Positions 16,446 to 23,981 of a DNA stretch of 29,125 bases are shown here, piece by piece (positions within the stretch are counted from its first letter, which is position 1; each line of letters opens with the position of its first letter). Under the pieces are notes generated by a model, which had not been told where the DNA came from, made no database searches, and saw only the letters and a list, made by a program, of their open reading frames with translations. The translations under genes were made by a program, and so were the position numbers. The DNA is from Deltaproteobacteria bacterium (lineage in GTDB: Bacteria; UBA10199; DSSB01), in assembly GCA_024233625.1 (NCBI GenBank), contig JACKPJ010000012.1, positions 1-29,125 on the forward strand, in the 5' to 3' direction.

Positions 16446-16478
16446 AAAAAAAAAATCTTGCCTTCTCAGAATGAAGGC
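16446..16478 (-). terminator. Minus-strand intrinsic terminator between dnaA and rpmH
   Basis: GCCTTC (16460-16465) and GAAGGC (16473-16478) form a six-base stem with a seven-base loop. Reading the minus strand, it is followed after AAGA by about ten T (16455-16446). No established gene ends upstream of it on that strand; the 38-codon ORF at 16490-16606 ends 12 bases before it. Confidence 0.6.
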
Positions 16479-16489
16479 TCTAACACAGA

Positions 16490-16606
16490 CTACCTTGATG
16501 AACCTAATTTTAGGTATATTGAGCTGGAAATTAAATAACCCACATGAAGTAAAACTAAAGATGAAGACAACATCTTAGACCTTCTAAATTTTTTTGGACG
16601 CTTCAT
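16490..16606 (-). CDS. Possible 38-residue membrane peptide ending at the terminator
   Basis: An ATG ORF on the minus strand encodes a very basic N-terminus (MKRPKKFRRSK) followed by a moderately hydrophobic stretch (LSSSLVLLHVGYLISSSIYL), the look of a small single-pass membrane peptide. It stops 12 bases before an intrinsic terminator. A possible promoter lies upstream (TTGATA, 17 bases, TATTTA on the minus strand, about 16630-16660). The ribosome site is weak and no homologue was recognised; random ORFs of this length are common, so this is a tentative call. Confidence 0.22.
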   Translation of the reverse strand: MKRPKKFRRSKMLSSSLVLLHVGYLISSSIYLKLGSSR

Positions 16607-16842
16607 TGCTATACTTCATTAACGTTTATTAAATATATATTTGGGTGTTAGCTATCAACTGAGAAAAAATCGAAAAGTTTTCCAAAAGTTGGGGATAATT
16701 TCCTGCAAGACAAAGCGATTTAATTGATATTATTGATTTTTTTTACTTTTCCACAGCTGTGCTTTAGTCTGTGAATAAGTATACTTGCGCTTTTTTTAGG
16801 CGTTTTTGGTTAATTTTTTCATCAAACTTTGACTCTTTAAAT

Positions 16843-18225
16843 ATGGAAAACACGATTCAAAAAATCATTGCAACACTGCAAACAAAAATAAGTGGTATCC
16901 ATTTTAATAATTGGATTAAGCCCACAGTTTTCCAACTCAAAGATCAAAATTTAATTATCCAAGTTTCTAATAAGTTTGTGCGAGACTGGATCAGCGAAAA
17001 TTATCTCGATTTAATTAAATACGAAGTTTTTAAGTTAACCGGTTCGGAGCATCAAGTTTGCTTTGAAATCTGCGAATCTCTCAATACACAAAAAGAAAAT
17101 CTTGTCGATACAGAAACACTTCAAGAAGCCAATGCACAACCAAAAGCAGAAGTTCAACCCGCTTCTATAAAAACCCAGTTTTCTTCTTCCACTCATTTAA
17201 ATCCCAAATACAGTTTTCAAAGTTTTGTTGTCGGTAGTTCAAATCAATTTGCAAATGCGGCCTCACGAGCCGTCGCAAATTTGCCTGCTCTCGCCTACAA
17301 TCCTTTGTTCATCTACGGCGGAGTTGGACTAGGAAAAACTCATTTACTCAATGCCATTGGACTTGACATCTTACATAAACGCCCAGATTTAAAAGTTCTC
17401 TACATCCATGCAGAACAATTTACCAATGAACTCATCAACAGCATCCGCTATGAAAAGATGTTTGAGTTTCGCAAAAAGTATCGCGAATCTTGTGATGTTT
17501 TACTCATCGACGATATTCAATTTATTGCCGGAAAAGAACGAACTCAAGAAGAATTCTTTCATACTTTCAATTTTTTGTATGAATCCAGAAAGCAGGTTGT
17601 TTTAACCTCAGATCGTTTTCCCAAAGATATTCCTCAATTAGAAGAAAGATTGCGTTCTCGTTTTGAATGGGGTCTTATTGCAGACATTCAAATTCCCGAT
17701 GTCGAAACTCGAGTGGCCATCCTGCGCAAAAAGACTGAAGCGGATGGTCTCCAACTTCCTCAAAACGTTGCCATGTTTTTAGCAACCCATGTCCGACATA
17801 ACATCCGTGAACTCGAAGGTTCACTAATTCGTCTCAGTGCCTTTGCTTCTCTCTCGGGAAGCGAAATCACTCTGGAAATGGCAAAAGAAGTTCTCAAAGA
17901 TATATTCCCCAATCGATCAAAACAACTCAGTGTCGAAGCCATCCAAAAACTGGTTGCGGACCACTATCAACTGAAGATCAGTGACCTAAAATCTTCTCGA
18001 AGACATAAGGTTCTAACCGTTCCTCGGCAAATTGCCATGTTTCTTTGTCGCAAATACGTCAAATCAAGTTTTCCTGAACTCGGTATGAAGTTTGGTGGTA
18101 AAGATCATTCAACTGTCGTTCATGCAGTGCAAAAGATCACTCAACAACTGAAGAAAGATAGCGACTTACAATCTGAAATAAGTTCTTTGGAAAAGCGTCT
18201 CGACCTGGAAGCCTCTATTAGTTAA
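16843..18225 (+). CDS. dnaA: Chromosomal replication initiator DnaA
   Basis: It is the AAA+ initiator that binds DnaA boxes and melts the origin. The start is set at ATG 16843 (MENTIQKIIATLQ), which aligns with the usual domain I start; an in-frame GTG at 16771 lies inside a DnaA box and would add an atypical 24 residues. The 460-residue protein has domain I, a variable linker (about 85-125), and an AAA+ domain starting at NPKYSFQSFVVG. Walker A is GGVGLGKTH (about 159-167) and Walker B is LLIDDIQFIAGKE. Domain IV carries the DnaA signature GGKDHSTVVHAVQKI. There is no strong Shine-Dalgarno. Confidence 0.98.
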   Translation: MENTIQKIIATLQTKISGIHFNNWIKPTVFQLKDQNLIIQVSNKFVRDWISENYLDLIKYEVFKLTGSEHQVCFEICESLNTQKENLVDTETLQEANAQPKAEVQPASIKTQFSSSTHLNPKYSFQSFVVGSSNQFANAASRAVANLPALAYNPLFIYGGVGLGKTHLLNAIGLDILHKRPDLKVLYIHAEQFTNELINSIRYEKMFEFRKKYRESCDVLLIDDIQFIAGKERTQEEFFHTFNFLYESRKQVVLTSDRFPKDIPQLEERLRSRFEWGLIADIQIPDVETRVAILRKKTEADGLQLPQNVAMFLATHVRHNIRELEGSLIRLSAFASLSGSEITLEMAKEVLKDIFPNRSKQLSVEAIQKLVADHYQLKISDLKSSRRHKVLTVPRQIAMFLCRKYVKSSFPELGMKFGGKDHSTVVHAVQKITQQLKKDSDLQSEISSLEKRLDLEASIS

Positions 18226-18581
18226 TTTTTTTAATGTCGACGCCGCACCACTGAAAAACTAAGACAAAAGCTTTAAATTTCGTCTTAGATTAACAAAATA
18301 TCAAGCTAGACTAAAATTTATATAAAGATTATGTCTTTTAAAACTTATCCACAATTTAGCGGATAATTATTGTGTATGAATTGAAGATAAGTTGATTTTG
18401 GGGAAAAACCCAAAGAATAAAAAAAAGTATTCCATAACTTATACCCAAGAAATAAGAAGATATTACTTATTATTTCCATAGAGTTAAAATACTTATTCAC
18501 TCATAAACAGGCCCTATTGCGATTACTGTATTTATATATTAAAGAATAAAATTATTAATAGACTGTTTAAAAAGGTATCCT
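18226..18581. other. oriC: dnaA-dnaN intergenic region, right part of the likely origin
   Basis: This 356-base region has no ORF. It has a perfect DnaA box TTATCCACA at 18345-18353 (plus) and weaker ones at 18358-18366 (AGCGGATAA, minus), 18439-18447 (TTATACCCA, plus) and 18493-18501 (TTATTCACT, plus). Two hairpins are visible: CTAAGAC/GTCTTAG (18259-18265 with 18282-18288), possibly ending dnaA transcription, and TTTGGG/CCCAAA (18397-18402 with 18409-18414), followed by an A-rich run. Strongly AT-rich stretches lie at 18415-18490 and 18528-18570, either of which could be the unwinding element. AAAGG before the dnaN ATG is its ribosome site. Confidence 0.65.
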
Positions 18582-19685
18582 ATGAAATTTAAAATCAATC
18601 GTGAAGAACTCAAACAAACTCTTGCTCGCATCTACAATGTCGTTGAACGTAAAACAACAAAGCCGATTTTATCCAATGCACTCATTAAATGTCAGAGCAA
18701 TGAATTGATTATCTGTGGAACCGATCTTGAAGTGGGTTTACAAATAAAGCTGGAAGCCCAAGTTGAAGAAAGTGGAGAAATTGCGGTTCCTGCAAAATCT
18801 CTCTATGACATTGTGCGTGAGCTTTCCTCAGAGCAAGTCCATTTTGAATTAAAAGAAGAAGCTTGGTTAGAGATTTTGGCAGGAAGGTCCAAGTTTAAAG
18901 TTGCAGTACTTCCGGCAAAAGAATTTCCATCGATGCCAGAAGTTCCTAGTGAAGGAAGCATTCACTTTGAAAGCCAAAGTTTTCAAGAGATGATCACTAA
19001 AACACTTTTTGCAGTTTCGACGGATGAAACCAAGTACAATATCAATGGAGTTTATCTAAGCTCTCCGGCTCCCAAACAGGTTCGCATGGTTGCAACAGAC
19101 GGCCATCGCTTAAGTTATGAAGAAAAGCCCATGATTGAAGAATCGACTTTGCCAGATTCTTTGCTTTTACCGAGAAAAGGGGTTTTAGAAATTCAAAAGC
19201 TTTTAGCGGATTGGGAAGGTCCTTTCCCTTTTTATTTTGAGGGTCGAAATGCTATTGTGCAAACTGAAAATACCACCTTATTTATCCGTCTTATTGAGGG
19301 AGAGTTTCCAAAATATCAACAAATCATTCCCAAAGAAAATCATTTAATGGCAAGCGTTTCCAAAGAGCAGCTCATTGGGGCAATTCGTCGTGTTTCTTTA
19401 CTAAGCCCAGAGCATCATCGTGGAATTAAGTTTGTTTTTAGTAGTGGTAATCTTGAATTACTTTGCTCAAATCCTAATTTAGGGGAAGCTCGAGAAGAAG
19501 TTGAGTGTGAATATAAAGGTAAACACCTGGAAATCGGCTTTAATTTCCGTTATATGTTGGACGTTTTAGGAGTGATGGAGGACGAAAAAGTCCAGATTGC
19601 TCTTAAAGATGAGGTGAGTCCTTGTTTGATTCGTTCGGAGAGTGATCCGGGGTTTCTTAGTTTAGTCATGCCAATGAGACTATAA
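18582..19685 (+). CDS. dnaN: DNA polymerase III beta subunit (sliding clamp)
   Basis: It is the ring-shaped processivity clamp. The 367 residues show the standard three-domain family pattern: MKFKINREELKQTLARIYNVVERKTT at the start interior, ILSNALIKC, VATDGHRLSYEE in domain II and the C-terminal LVMPMRL that forms part of the protein-binding pocket. AAAGG lies 7 bases before the ATG. An alcohol dehydrogenase gene, not recF, follows 15 bases later. Confidence 0.98.
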   Translation: MKFKINREELKQTLARIYNVVERKTTKPILSNALIKCQSNELIICGTDLEVGLQIKLEAQVEESGEIAVPAKSLYDIVRELSSEQVHFELKEEAWLEILAGRSKFKVAVLPAKEFPSMPEVPSEGSIHFESQSFQEMITKTLFAVSTDETKYNINGVYLSSPAPKQVRMVATDGHRLSYEEKPMIEESTLPDSLLLPRKGVLEIQKLLADWEGPFPFYFEGRNAIVQTENTTLFIRLIEGEFPKYQQIIPKENHLMASVSKEQLIGAIRRVSLLSPEHHRGIKFVFSSGNLELLCSNPNLGEAREEVECEYKGKHLEIGFNFRYMLDVLGVMEDEKVQIALKDEVSPCLIRSESDPGFLSLVMPMRL

Positions 19686-19700
19686 AGTAGGTTTTTTCTT

Positions 19701-20729
19701 ATGAAGGCATTACGATGGCACGGTCCAGAAGATGTTCGTTTAGATGAGCTTGCAATACCTGAACCCAGTTTGGGTGAGGTTTTAGTGAAGATCGGTGCAG
19801 CGACCACATGTGGAACCGATTTTAAAACATTTAAGCGAGGGCACCCTCGTCTCATCAAAGAAATTCCGGCAAATTTTGGCCACGAAATGGCCGGAGTGAT
19901 TGAAAAATGCGGAGAAGGGGTTGAAAATTTCCAAGAGGGGGATCGGGTTGTCATTGGAAACTCAGCTCCTTGTAAAAAATGTTTCTATTGCAAAAAACAA
20001 GAATTTTCACTTTGTGAAGATTTATTCTTTCTAAATGGTGCTTACGCCGAGTACATTCAGGTTCCTCAAAGAATTGTCGAAGCCAACTTGCATAAAATTC
20101 CCTCCTCACTTTCCTTTAGTCAAGCAGCTTTAAGTGAACCCCTCGCTTGTGTGCTTCATGCCTTTGAAAAGCTGAATCCTCAAAAAGGCGAGCAACTAGC
20201 TTTATTAGGTGCGGGTCCCATGGGAGTGTTATTTGTACAATTAGCAAAACTTTACGGAGTTTCGCTCGTTGCATTGGGAAGAGATCGTAGCAAATTGGAA
20301 AATCTAAAAAATTTAGGTGCCAAAGAGGTTGTAAGTTTAACTGAGGATGAAGATGCTGTTCTTTTGGCAAAGTCTTTCTTAAATGAAGGGCGAGGGGCCG
20401 ACATGGTGATTGAGGCAGTGGGACTTCCCGAAACTTGGGAATTAGCCACTCAGCTAGCGCGCCCCGGGGGACGCGTTTGTTTTTATGGGGGCTGTCAAAA
20501 AGGATCTCAGGTTCAATTGGATACTTATGCACTTCACTATCAAGAATTAAAACTTTTTGGGGTTTTTCATCATACTCCTCATTATTTTGCGCGTGCTGTT
20601 CAGTTATTGAGTGAAAAGAAGATTTGCGCAGAAGGTTTAATTGTCGGAGAGTATTCTCTTGGAGAATACCAAAAGGTTTTTCAGAAAGGTCTCAAGTCTC
20701 ATCCCTTGAAGTACGCAATTATTCCTTAA
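19701..20729 (+). CDS. Zinc-dependent medium-chain alcohol/polyol dehydrogenase
   Basis: The 342-residue protein has the MDR zinc-enzyme layout. Catalytic zinc ligands are Cys37 (TTCGTD), His61-Glu62 (GHEMAG) and probably Glu146 (SEPLAC). Structural-zinc cysteines lie at 91, 94, 97 and 105, and the NAD(P)-binding Rossmann motif GAGPMG is at 170-175. The Glu ligand and overall pattern resemble the sorbitol or threonine dehydrogenase branch rather than classic ethanol dehydrogenases. The substrate cannot be told. It lies 15 bases after dnaN on the same strand, so probably co-transcribed; this is an unusual neighbour for dnaN. TAGG lies about nine bases upstream of the ATG. Confidence 0.93.
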   Translation: MKALRWHGPEDVRLDELAIPEPSLGEVLVKIGAATTCGTDFKTFKRGHPRLIKEIPANFGHEMAGVIEKCGEGVENFQEGDRVVIGNSAPCKKCFYCKKQEFSLCEDLFFLNGAYAEYIQVPQRIVEANLHKIPSSLSFSQAALSEPLACVLHAFEKLNPQKGEQLALLGAGPMGVLFVQLAKLYGVSLVALGRDRSKLENLKNLGAKEVVSLTEDEDAVLLAKSFLNEGRGADMVIEAVGLPETWELATQLARPGGRVCFYGGCQKGSQVQLDTYALHYQELKLFGVFHHTPHYFARAVQLLSEKKICAEGLIVGEYSLGEYQKVFQKGLKSHPLKYAIIP

Positions 20730-20741
20730 AATTTAAGGAAT
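20721..20741. repeat. Palindrome spanning two convergent stop codons
   Basis: ATTCCTTAAA and TTTAAGGAAT flank one central A, giving a perfect 21-base palindrome. It contains the stop of the dehydrogenase (20727-20729) and the stop of the convergent small gene (20733-20735). There is no T run, so it is at most a weak bidirectional terminator. Confidence 0.6.
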
Positions 20742-21092
20742 GGCAGCTAGGTTTAGGCTGGCTAGCAATTTATTGACGGCATTGCGCGCAATGCGTCGGG
20801 GTAGAACGGAGCGAAAACCACCTGAACGGATTCCCATTTCTGAGGGTAGGATAAAGAGAGAGGCAATTCTTACAAGAAGATTACAAGGAATCCAAGCCTG
20901 CAACTTATATTGATTTTGGTTTTGGTTAATTTCTATCATCATGGGTGCAGTCCAAAAACCATGGCCTCGTTGATATCTTCGCGTCGTTTCGTTACTGGTG
21001 ATCAGTCTAAATTTGTTATCCTTGGCCCACTGGTCGACAAGAGGCCATAAGGTATTGGGATATTCAAAATCAATGTAAGTACGTTTTTCCAT
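20733..21092 (-). CDS. Conserved-looking small protein, function unknown
   Basis: The 119-residue protein has a good AAGGGAG five bases before the ATG. It has no signal peptide. It begins with an aromatic-rich region (YIDFEYPNTLWPLVDQWAKD), then a basic stretch with RRYQRGHGFWTAP, a beta-rich centre (MMIEINQNQNQYKLQAWI) and an amphipathic C-terminal part rich in Arg and Leu. The central hydrophobic part (LLVRIASLFILPSEM) may be membrane-associated. No family was recognised. It is a single-gene unit, convergent with the dehydrogenase. Confidence 0.65.
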   Translation of the reverse strand: MEKRTYIDFEYPNTLWPLVDQWAKDNKFRLITSNETTRRYQRGHGFWTAPMMIEINQNQNQYKLQAWIPCNLLVRIASLFILPSEMGIRSGGFRSVLPRRIARNAVNKLLASLNLAAIP

Positions 21093-21232
21093 TCTTACTC
21101 CCTTATAAAGTTTTCTTAATACATAACCTAGGATTTTATTTCTTGTTTATAGTCTTGGCAAGCTAATTGCTTATTTATCCTTTAATAAATCATATTTTAG
21201 TTTTTACTGATTAATTGAAAGGATGGTGTTTT

Positions 21233-21658
21233 GTGCCAAAGAAAATTATATGGACTTTTTTTTCATTGTTATTAATTTTTTCAGTCTCAAATGCTGAAGC
21301 TAAGAAAAAACCGAAAGATATTGGTTATGTGACGGCAAAATTAGTTCATCTCGAGGTTGCTAAAGATAAAGTGGGGAAGATGGGTTTTGGAAGTCTCTTG
21401 GGTGGAGTTGGAATGGGGATAGGTGCTGTAGCGGATATGAATGATGAATATTATAAAATCCAATTGCTTGCAAAAGGTCGAATTTACCATATTATTTACT
21501 CGATCAACTCGAGAAAAGCAAAAAAGTATCGACCCAATTGGGCTGTTGGAGATATGTTGCAAGTGGCTTTTGATGAAGCAAAGTCAGATGCTTATATGAG
21601 ACTTTTTGATTCCGAACGTCATATCAAAGCAAAAATAATCAAACGAGTCCGTCCATAA
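21233..21658 (+). CDS. Small secreted protein, function unknown
   Basis: The start is set at GTG 21233 (AAAGGA nine bases upstream); an in-frame TTG at 21215 lies before that site and would spoil the leader. The 141-residue product has a signal peptide (PKKIIWTFFSLLLIFSV, cleavage after AEA). The mature protein has VTAKLVHLEV, a Gly-rich segment (FGSLLGGVGMGIGAVAD) and a beta-rich C-terminal half (YYKIQLLAKGRIYHIIYSI) with a WAVGDMLQVAFDE element, which may form a small barrel. It is probably periplasmic. It ends in a strong bidirectional hairpin. Confidence 0.65.
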   Translation: MPKKIIWTFFSLLLIFSVSNAEAKKKPKDIGYVTAKLVHLEVAKDKVGKMGFGSLLGGVGMGIGAVADMNDEYYKIQLLAKGRIYHIIYSINSRKAKKYRPNWAVGDMLQVAFDEAKSDAYMRLFDSERHIKAKIIKRVRP

Positions 21659-21678
21659 AGAAAGAAAAAGTTTTTCTG

Positions 21679-21722
21679 AAGAGTACGATTTCCGAATAGT
21701 AGCGTCCGAAAATCGTACTCTT
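21679..21722. terminator. Bidirectional intrinsic terminator
   Basis: A perfect 13-base stem, AAGAGTACGATTT (21679-21691) and AAATCGTACTCTT (21710-21722), encloses an 18-base loop. It has a T run on the plus strand (21721-21725) and T-rich DNA on the minus strand. It lies between the convergent genes ending at 21658 and 21728. Confidence 0.8.
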
Positions 21723-21727
21723 TTTGA

Positions 21728-23155
21728 TTAATTAAGCAAAAGCCCTGCTCCCCAAAGTATATAAGGAAGAGCTGTTTTTCCATCGGGTAAAACTTCTTTA
21801 ATCTTTTCGATTTTTTTCTGAACTTTCTTTGCTTGGCGTTGAAAGACGATTGCTCGAGCGACGTTTCGGCCAAATTCTTCCGCTGCTTTTTCATCAGCCT
21901 TGCGCTTTTCAAGTTGAGAATCAATGAGTTCTGCTTCATTTAAGATATTAACTCCTCTGAGAGTTCCGGCAAGAGGGTGCTCTCTCTCATTTTGTTGAAG
22001 ATAAAGATTAAGAGCGAGGAGGTAGTGGTCTTCAGGATTTATTGGTGAAAAGTGCTGGCTGAGTTTTTCTCCCTTATAATGTCGGTTTTGAAGGGTATGA
22101 AAATATTCATGGGGTAGCACAATATTTAACATGGACAAGTTGTCAGGAATACCTGCTGCCAAAAGATCATCCATGTATTTATCTAAAGCTTGATCAACAA
22201 TTTGAGCTACTAACTGCAATTTTTCTGCATCATTATCATTTGAGATTTTTACGATTAATTCTTGCAATTTTTTATAATTAAAATTGGAGACATCTAAGGG
22301 TTCTCCCACAAGCTTTTCTAACTTTTCCTTATTTTGCTGGAGCATAATAGGAATAAGTACGTCGTACTTTTTTGAAGATCCTTCGCCAGAATCTTCCTGC
22401 GATATTTTATCTAAAAGTTCCATTTTTTCATCATTATGATTGTCCTCTTTCCAGATCTTTGAAAAGCTTCTTTCTGCAATAATGACTTTTTCGTCCCGGC
22501 GAGGATCTAATAATGCATAAAAATCAGAGATTTCTTCCGCTTGATCTTGATCTTGCATAATAAAGTGAATACCCATAACAATGTCCTTGGCATAAGCTAC
22601 TCTGTCTTGAACAAGGGCTTTTTGATAATATTCTCCGACGGAGCGCACTTGAGCTAAAAAGTTTCCCTGAGCTTCTTTTGCAAAGTCTGAAACCGCCTTC
22701 GCTTTTTCTGTTTCTGATTTTATGGAGGGAATATTATCATAGTCGCTTAATGCCTTTAAGATTAATCCGCTTTCACTTTCCTTCATATTGGGATCTTCAA
22801 AAACGTTTTTTTCTCTTTCGAGTTCTTCTTTCCACGGAGGGAGGTTTTCACAGAGAGCCGACTGGGACCATTGATGACAAGAAGCAGCGATTTCTTTGAG
22901 AAGATCGTGCATTTTATTTGCTGTGACGTATTGGAATAAAGTTTTGTTCGCATGATGCAAAGCTCGAGTTTTTTCTTCATCATTCAAATGGGGATCATCG
23001 TTGATTTCTTTTAAAATCTCTTGATTATATTTTTGAACGAGCTTGGTGTTGATTTTTTTGTCGGGAATGATTTCTGTTTGACCGTTTTTCGGGCTTTGAT
23101 CATATTGGTCTACCCAAATTTCAACTTTTTTTTGAACTTTCGTAAAATCACTCAT
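21728..23155 (-). CDS. Cytosolic protein with an HExxH zinc-metallopeptidase motif, family unknown
   Basis: The 475-residue protein has CAGGAGC four bases before its ATG and no signal peptide or obvious membrane segment. Most of it is charged and helical. Residues 349-353 read HEYFH in the setting VLPHEYFHTLQ, the classic zinc-binding helix of zincin peptidases. About 55 residues later NEAELID offers glutamates (about 407 and 409) that could be the third zinc ligand, as in gluzincins. The last 60 residues are a Lys/Glu-rich helix, then a short hydrophobic C-terminus (YILWGAGLLLN). Two cysteines sit near residue 90-100. I do not recognise the family; a peptidase role is inferred from the motif alone. 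It is a single-gene unit sharing a terminator with its convergent neighbour. Confidence 0.72.
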   Translation of the reverse strand: MSDFTKVQKKVEIWVDQYDQSPKNGQTEIIPDKKINTKLVQKYNQEILKEINDDPHLNDEEKTRALHHANKTLFQYVTANKMHDLLKEIAASCHQWSQSALCENLPPWKEELEREKNVFEDPNMKESESGLILKALSDYDNIPSIKSETEKAKAVSDFAKEAQGNFLAQVRSVGEYYQKALVQDRVAYAKDIVMGIHFIMQDQDQAEEISDFYALLDPRRDEKVIIAERSFSKIWKEDNHNDEKMELLDKISQEDSGEGSSKKYDVLIPIMLQQNKEKLEKLVGEPLDVSNFNYKKLQELIVKISNDNDAEKLQLVAQIVDQALDKYMDDLLAAGIPDNLSMLNIVLPHEYFHTLQNRHYKGEKLSQHFSPINPEDHYLLALNLYLQQNEREHPLAGTLRGVNILNEAELIDSQLEKRKADEKAAEEFGRNVARAIVFQRQAKKVQKKIEKIKEVLPDGKTALPYILWGAGLLLN

Positions 23156-23344
23156 TTTAGCTCCTGAACTCTGTGAACTTATTCCATTTATTTTTAGAAA
23201 TTATAACTAGCTGAGATCTTAGGTTTTTTGCATTGAATTGCAAGCACTCTCTCAATAATCTTTTAGACTTCAGTACAAGATATTTGGTTAAATGCTTTCA
23301 CTGAACGCTGGGCTCTTGTCGCACTGTGTCTAGATTCGTAAAAT

Positions 23345-23797
23345 ATGCTTATGAGAACCATGAGACATGTCATTCAAAAATCAAAATTCCTAATTTTTTT
23401 GGGCCTTCTACTTTTGCTTTCGGAAAGTCTTCATGCAAAGTTAAGATTCTTTCCCGAGGACTCCGTCTTATTGCGTAGTGACGTTGGGGAAGCGAAGATA
23501 ACAGGATTTTTTATTCATAATCTTAGTTCAGATTCCTTACAAATCAAAGGGGTAAAAATTGAGGGACCTGGTGCCGAGTATTTTCATATTGATCAAAATA
23601 CCTGTGAAAATGAGTCTGACTTTTCTTTGCAAGAGAATGATATTTGCTATGTAATAATTGAATTTATTCCGGAAGCTCCCTCTGATGGCTTGGAAGGGTT
23701 TATTGCTTATCTTAAAGTTTTTTATGTCTCAGGTCAGAAAGCTCAACTTCAACAAATTATGGCGACCCTTATTGGGTACGCCTATTCTAATGATTAA
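23345..23797 (+). CDS. Small secreted protein with Ig-like (choice-of-anchor D / ASH-like) domain
   Basis: The 150-residue protein has a signal peptide (hydrophobic FLIFLGLLLLLSESLHA). The remaining 115 residues read as one beta-sandwich: ITGFFIHNLSSDSLQIKGVK, GPGAEYFHID, then NDICYVIIEFIPEAPSDG and a final strand ending IGYA. This order is that of the choice-of-anchor D or ASPM-SPD2-hydin-like domains, common in secreted bacterial proteins. Two cysteines (NTC and DIC) may form a disulfide. There is no clear ribosome site; internal ATGs at 23351 or 23360 are alternative starts. Confidence 0.68.
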   Translation: MLMRTMRHVIQKSKFLIFLGLLLLLSESLHAKLRFFPEDSVLLRSDVGEAKITGFFIHNLSSDSLQIKGVKIEGPGAEYFHIDQNTCENESDFSLQENDICYVIIEFIPEAPSDGLEGFIAYLKVFYVSGQKAQLQQIMATLIGYAYSND

Positions 23798-23823
23798 AGT
23801 AATTCAGAAATAAAACAACCTAT

Positions 23824-23866
23824 TGTGGATAACTTGAGGATAACCATGCTTTATAACTGTGGATAG
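23824..23866. promoter_or_regulatory. Cluster of three phased DnaA boxes upstream of the diguanylate cyclase
   Basis: Three boxes lie in the same orientation: TGTGGATAA (23824-23832, perfect), TGAGGATAA (23835-23843, one mismatch) and TGTGGATAG (23858-23866, one mismatch). Their starts are 11 and 23 bases apart, about one and two helical turns, so DnaA would bind one face of the DNA. The cluster lies about 115-160 bases before the GGDEF gene start. Confidence 0.6.
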
Positions 23867-23981
23867 AAAAAAAAATTTTGATATTTAGTATTCTTTTATC
23901 GATGTTTAGCCTTTTCTTAAAGCAAAGATTTTATACCCGATTGACAGTCCTTTAAGAAACATTCTAGTGTCTTTCTCGATC

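Larger units (their letters stand above)
16176..16842. other. oriC: rpmH-dnaA intergenic region, left part of the likely replication origin
   Basis: This 667-base non-coding, AT-rich region has several DnaA boxes. There is a perfect TTATCCACA at 16222-16230 (minus orientation). One-mismatch forms lie at 16251-16259 (TTATCCTCA, plus), 16690-16698 (TGGGGATAA, minus) and 16747-16755 (TTTTCCACA, plus), and TTATTCACA at 16770-16778 (minus). The last two flank or abut a TATACT (16780-16785) that may be the dnaA -10 box, which would fit dnaA autoregulation. Long A/T runs lie at 16407-16415, 16446-16455 and 16622-16640. It also holds a minus-strand terminator and a small ORF described separately. The exact melting site cannot be decided by eye. 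Confidence 0.7.

Noticed and set aside
18397..18414. TTTGGG/CCCAAA hairpin as a rho-independent terminator of dnaA
   Set aside because: It is followed by A-rich, not T-rich, DNA on the plus strand and lies far from the dnaA stop.
19550..20532. Minus-strand ORFs over dnaN and the dehydrogenase
   Set aside because: They overlap two clearly real genes and read as reverse-strand shadows.
21341..21562. Antisense ORF of about 73 codons inside the small secreted-protein gene
   Set aside because: It lies entirely over a gene with signal peptide, ribosome site and terminator, and its composition is a shadow of that gene.
22355..22375. AAGTACG-CGTACTT palindrome inside the HExxH gene
   Set aside because: It lies in coding sequence and differs from the core of the intergenic inverted-repeat elements, so it is probably chance.
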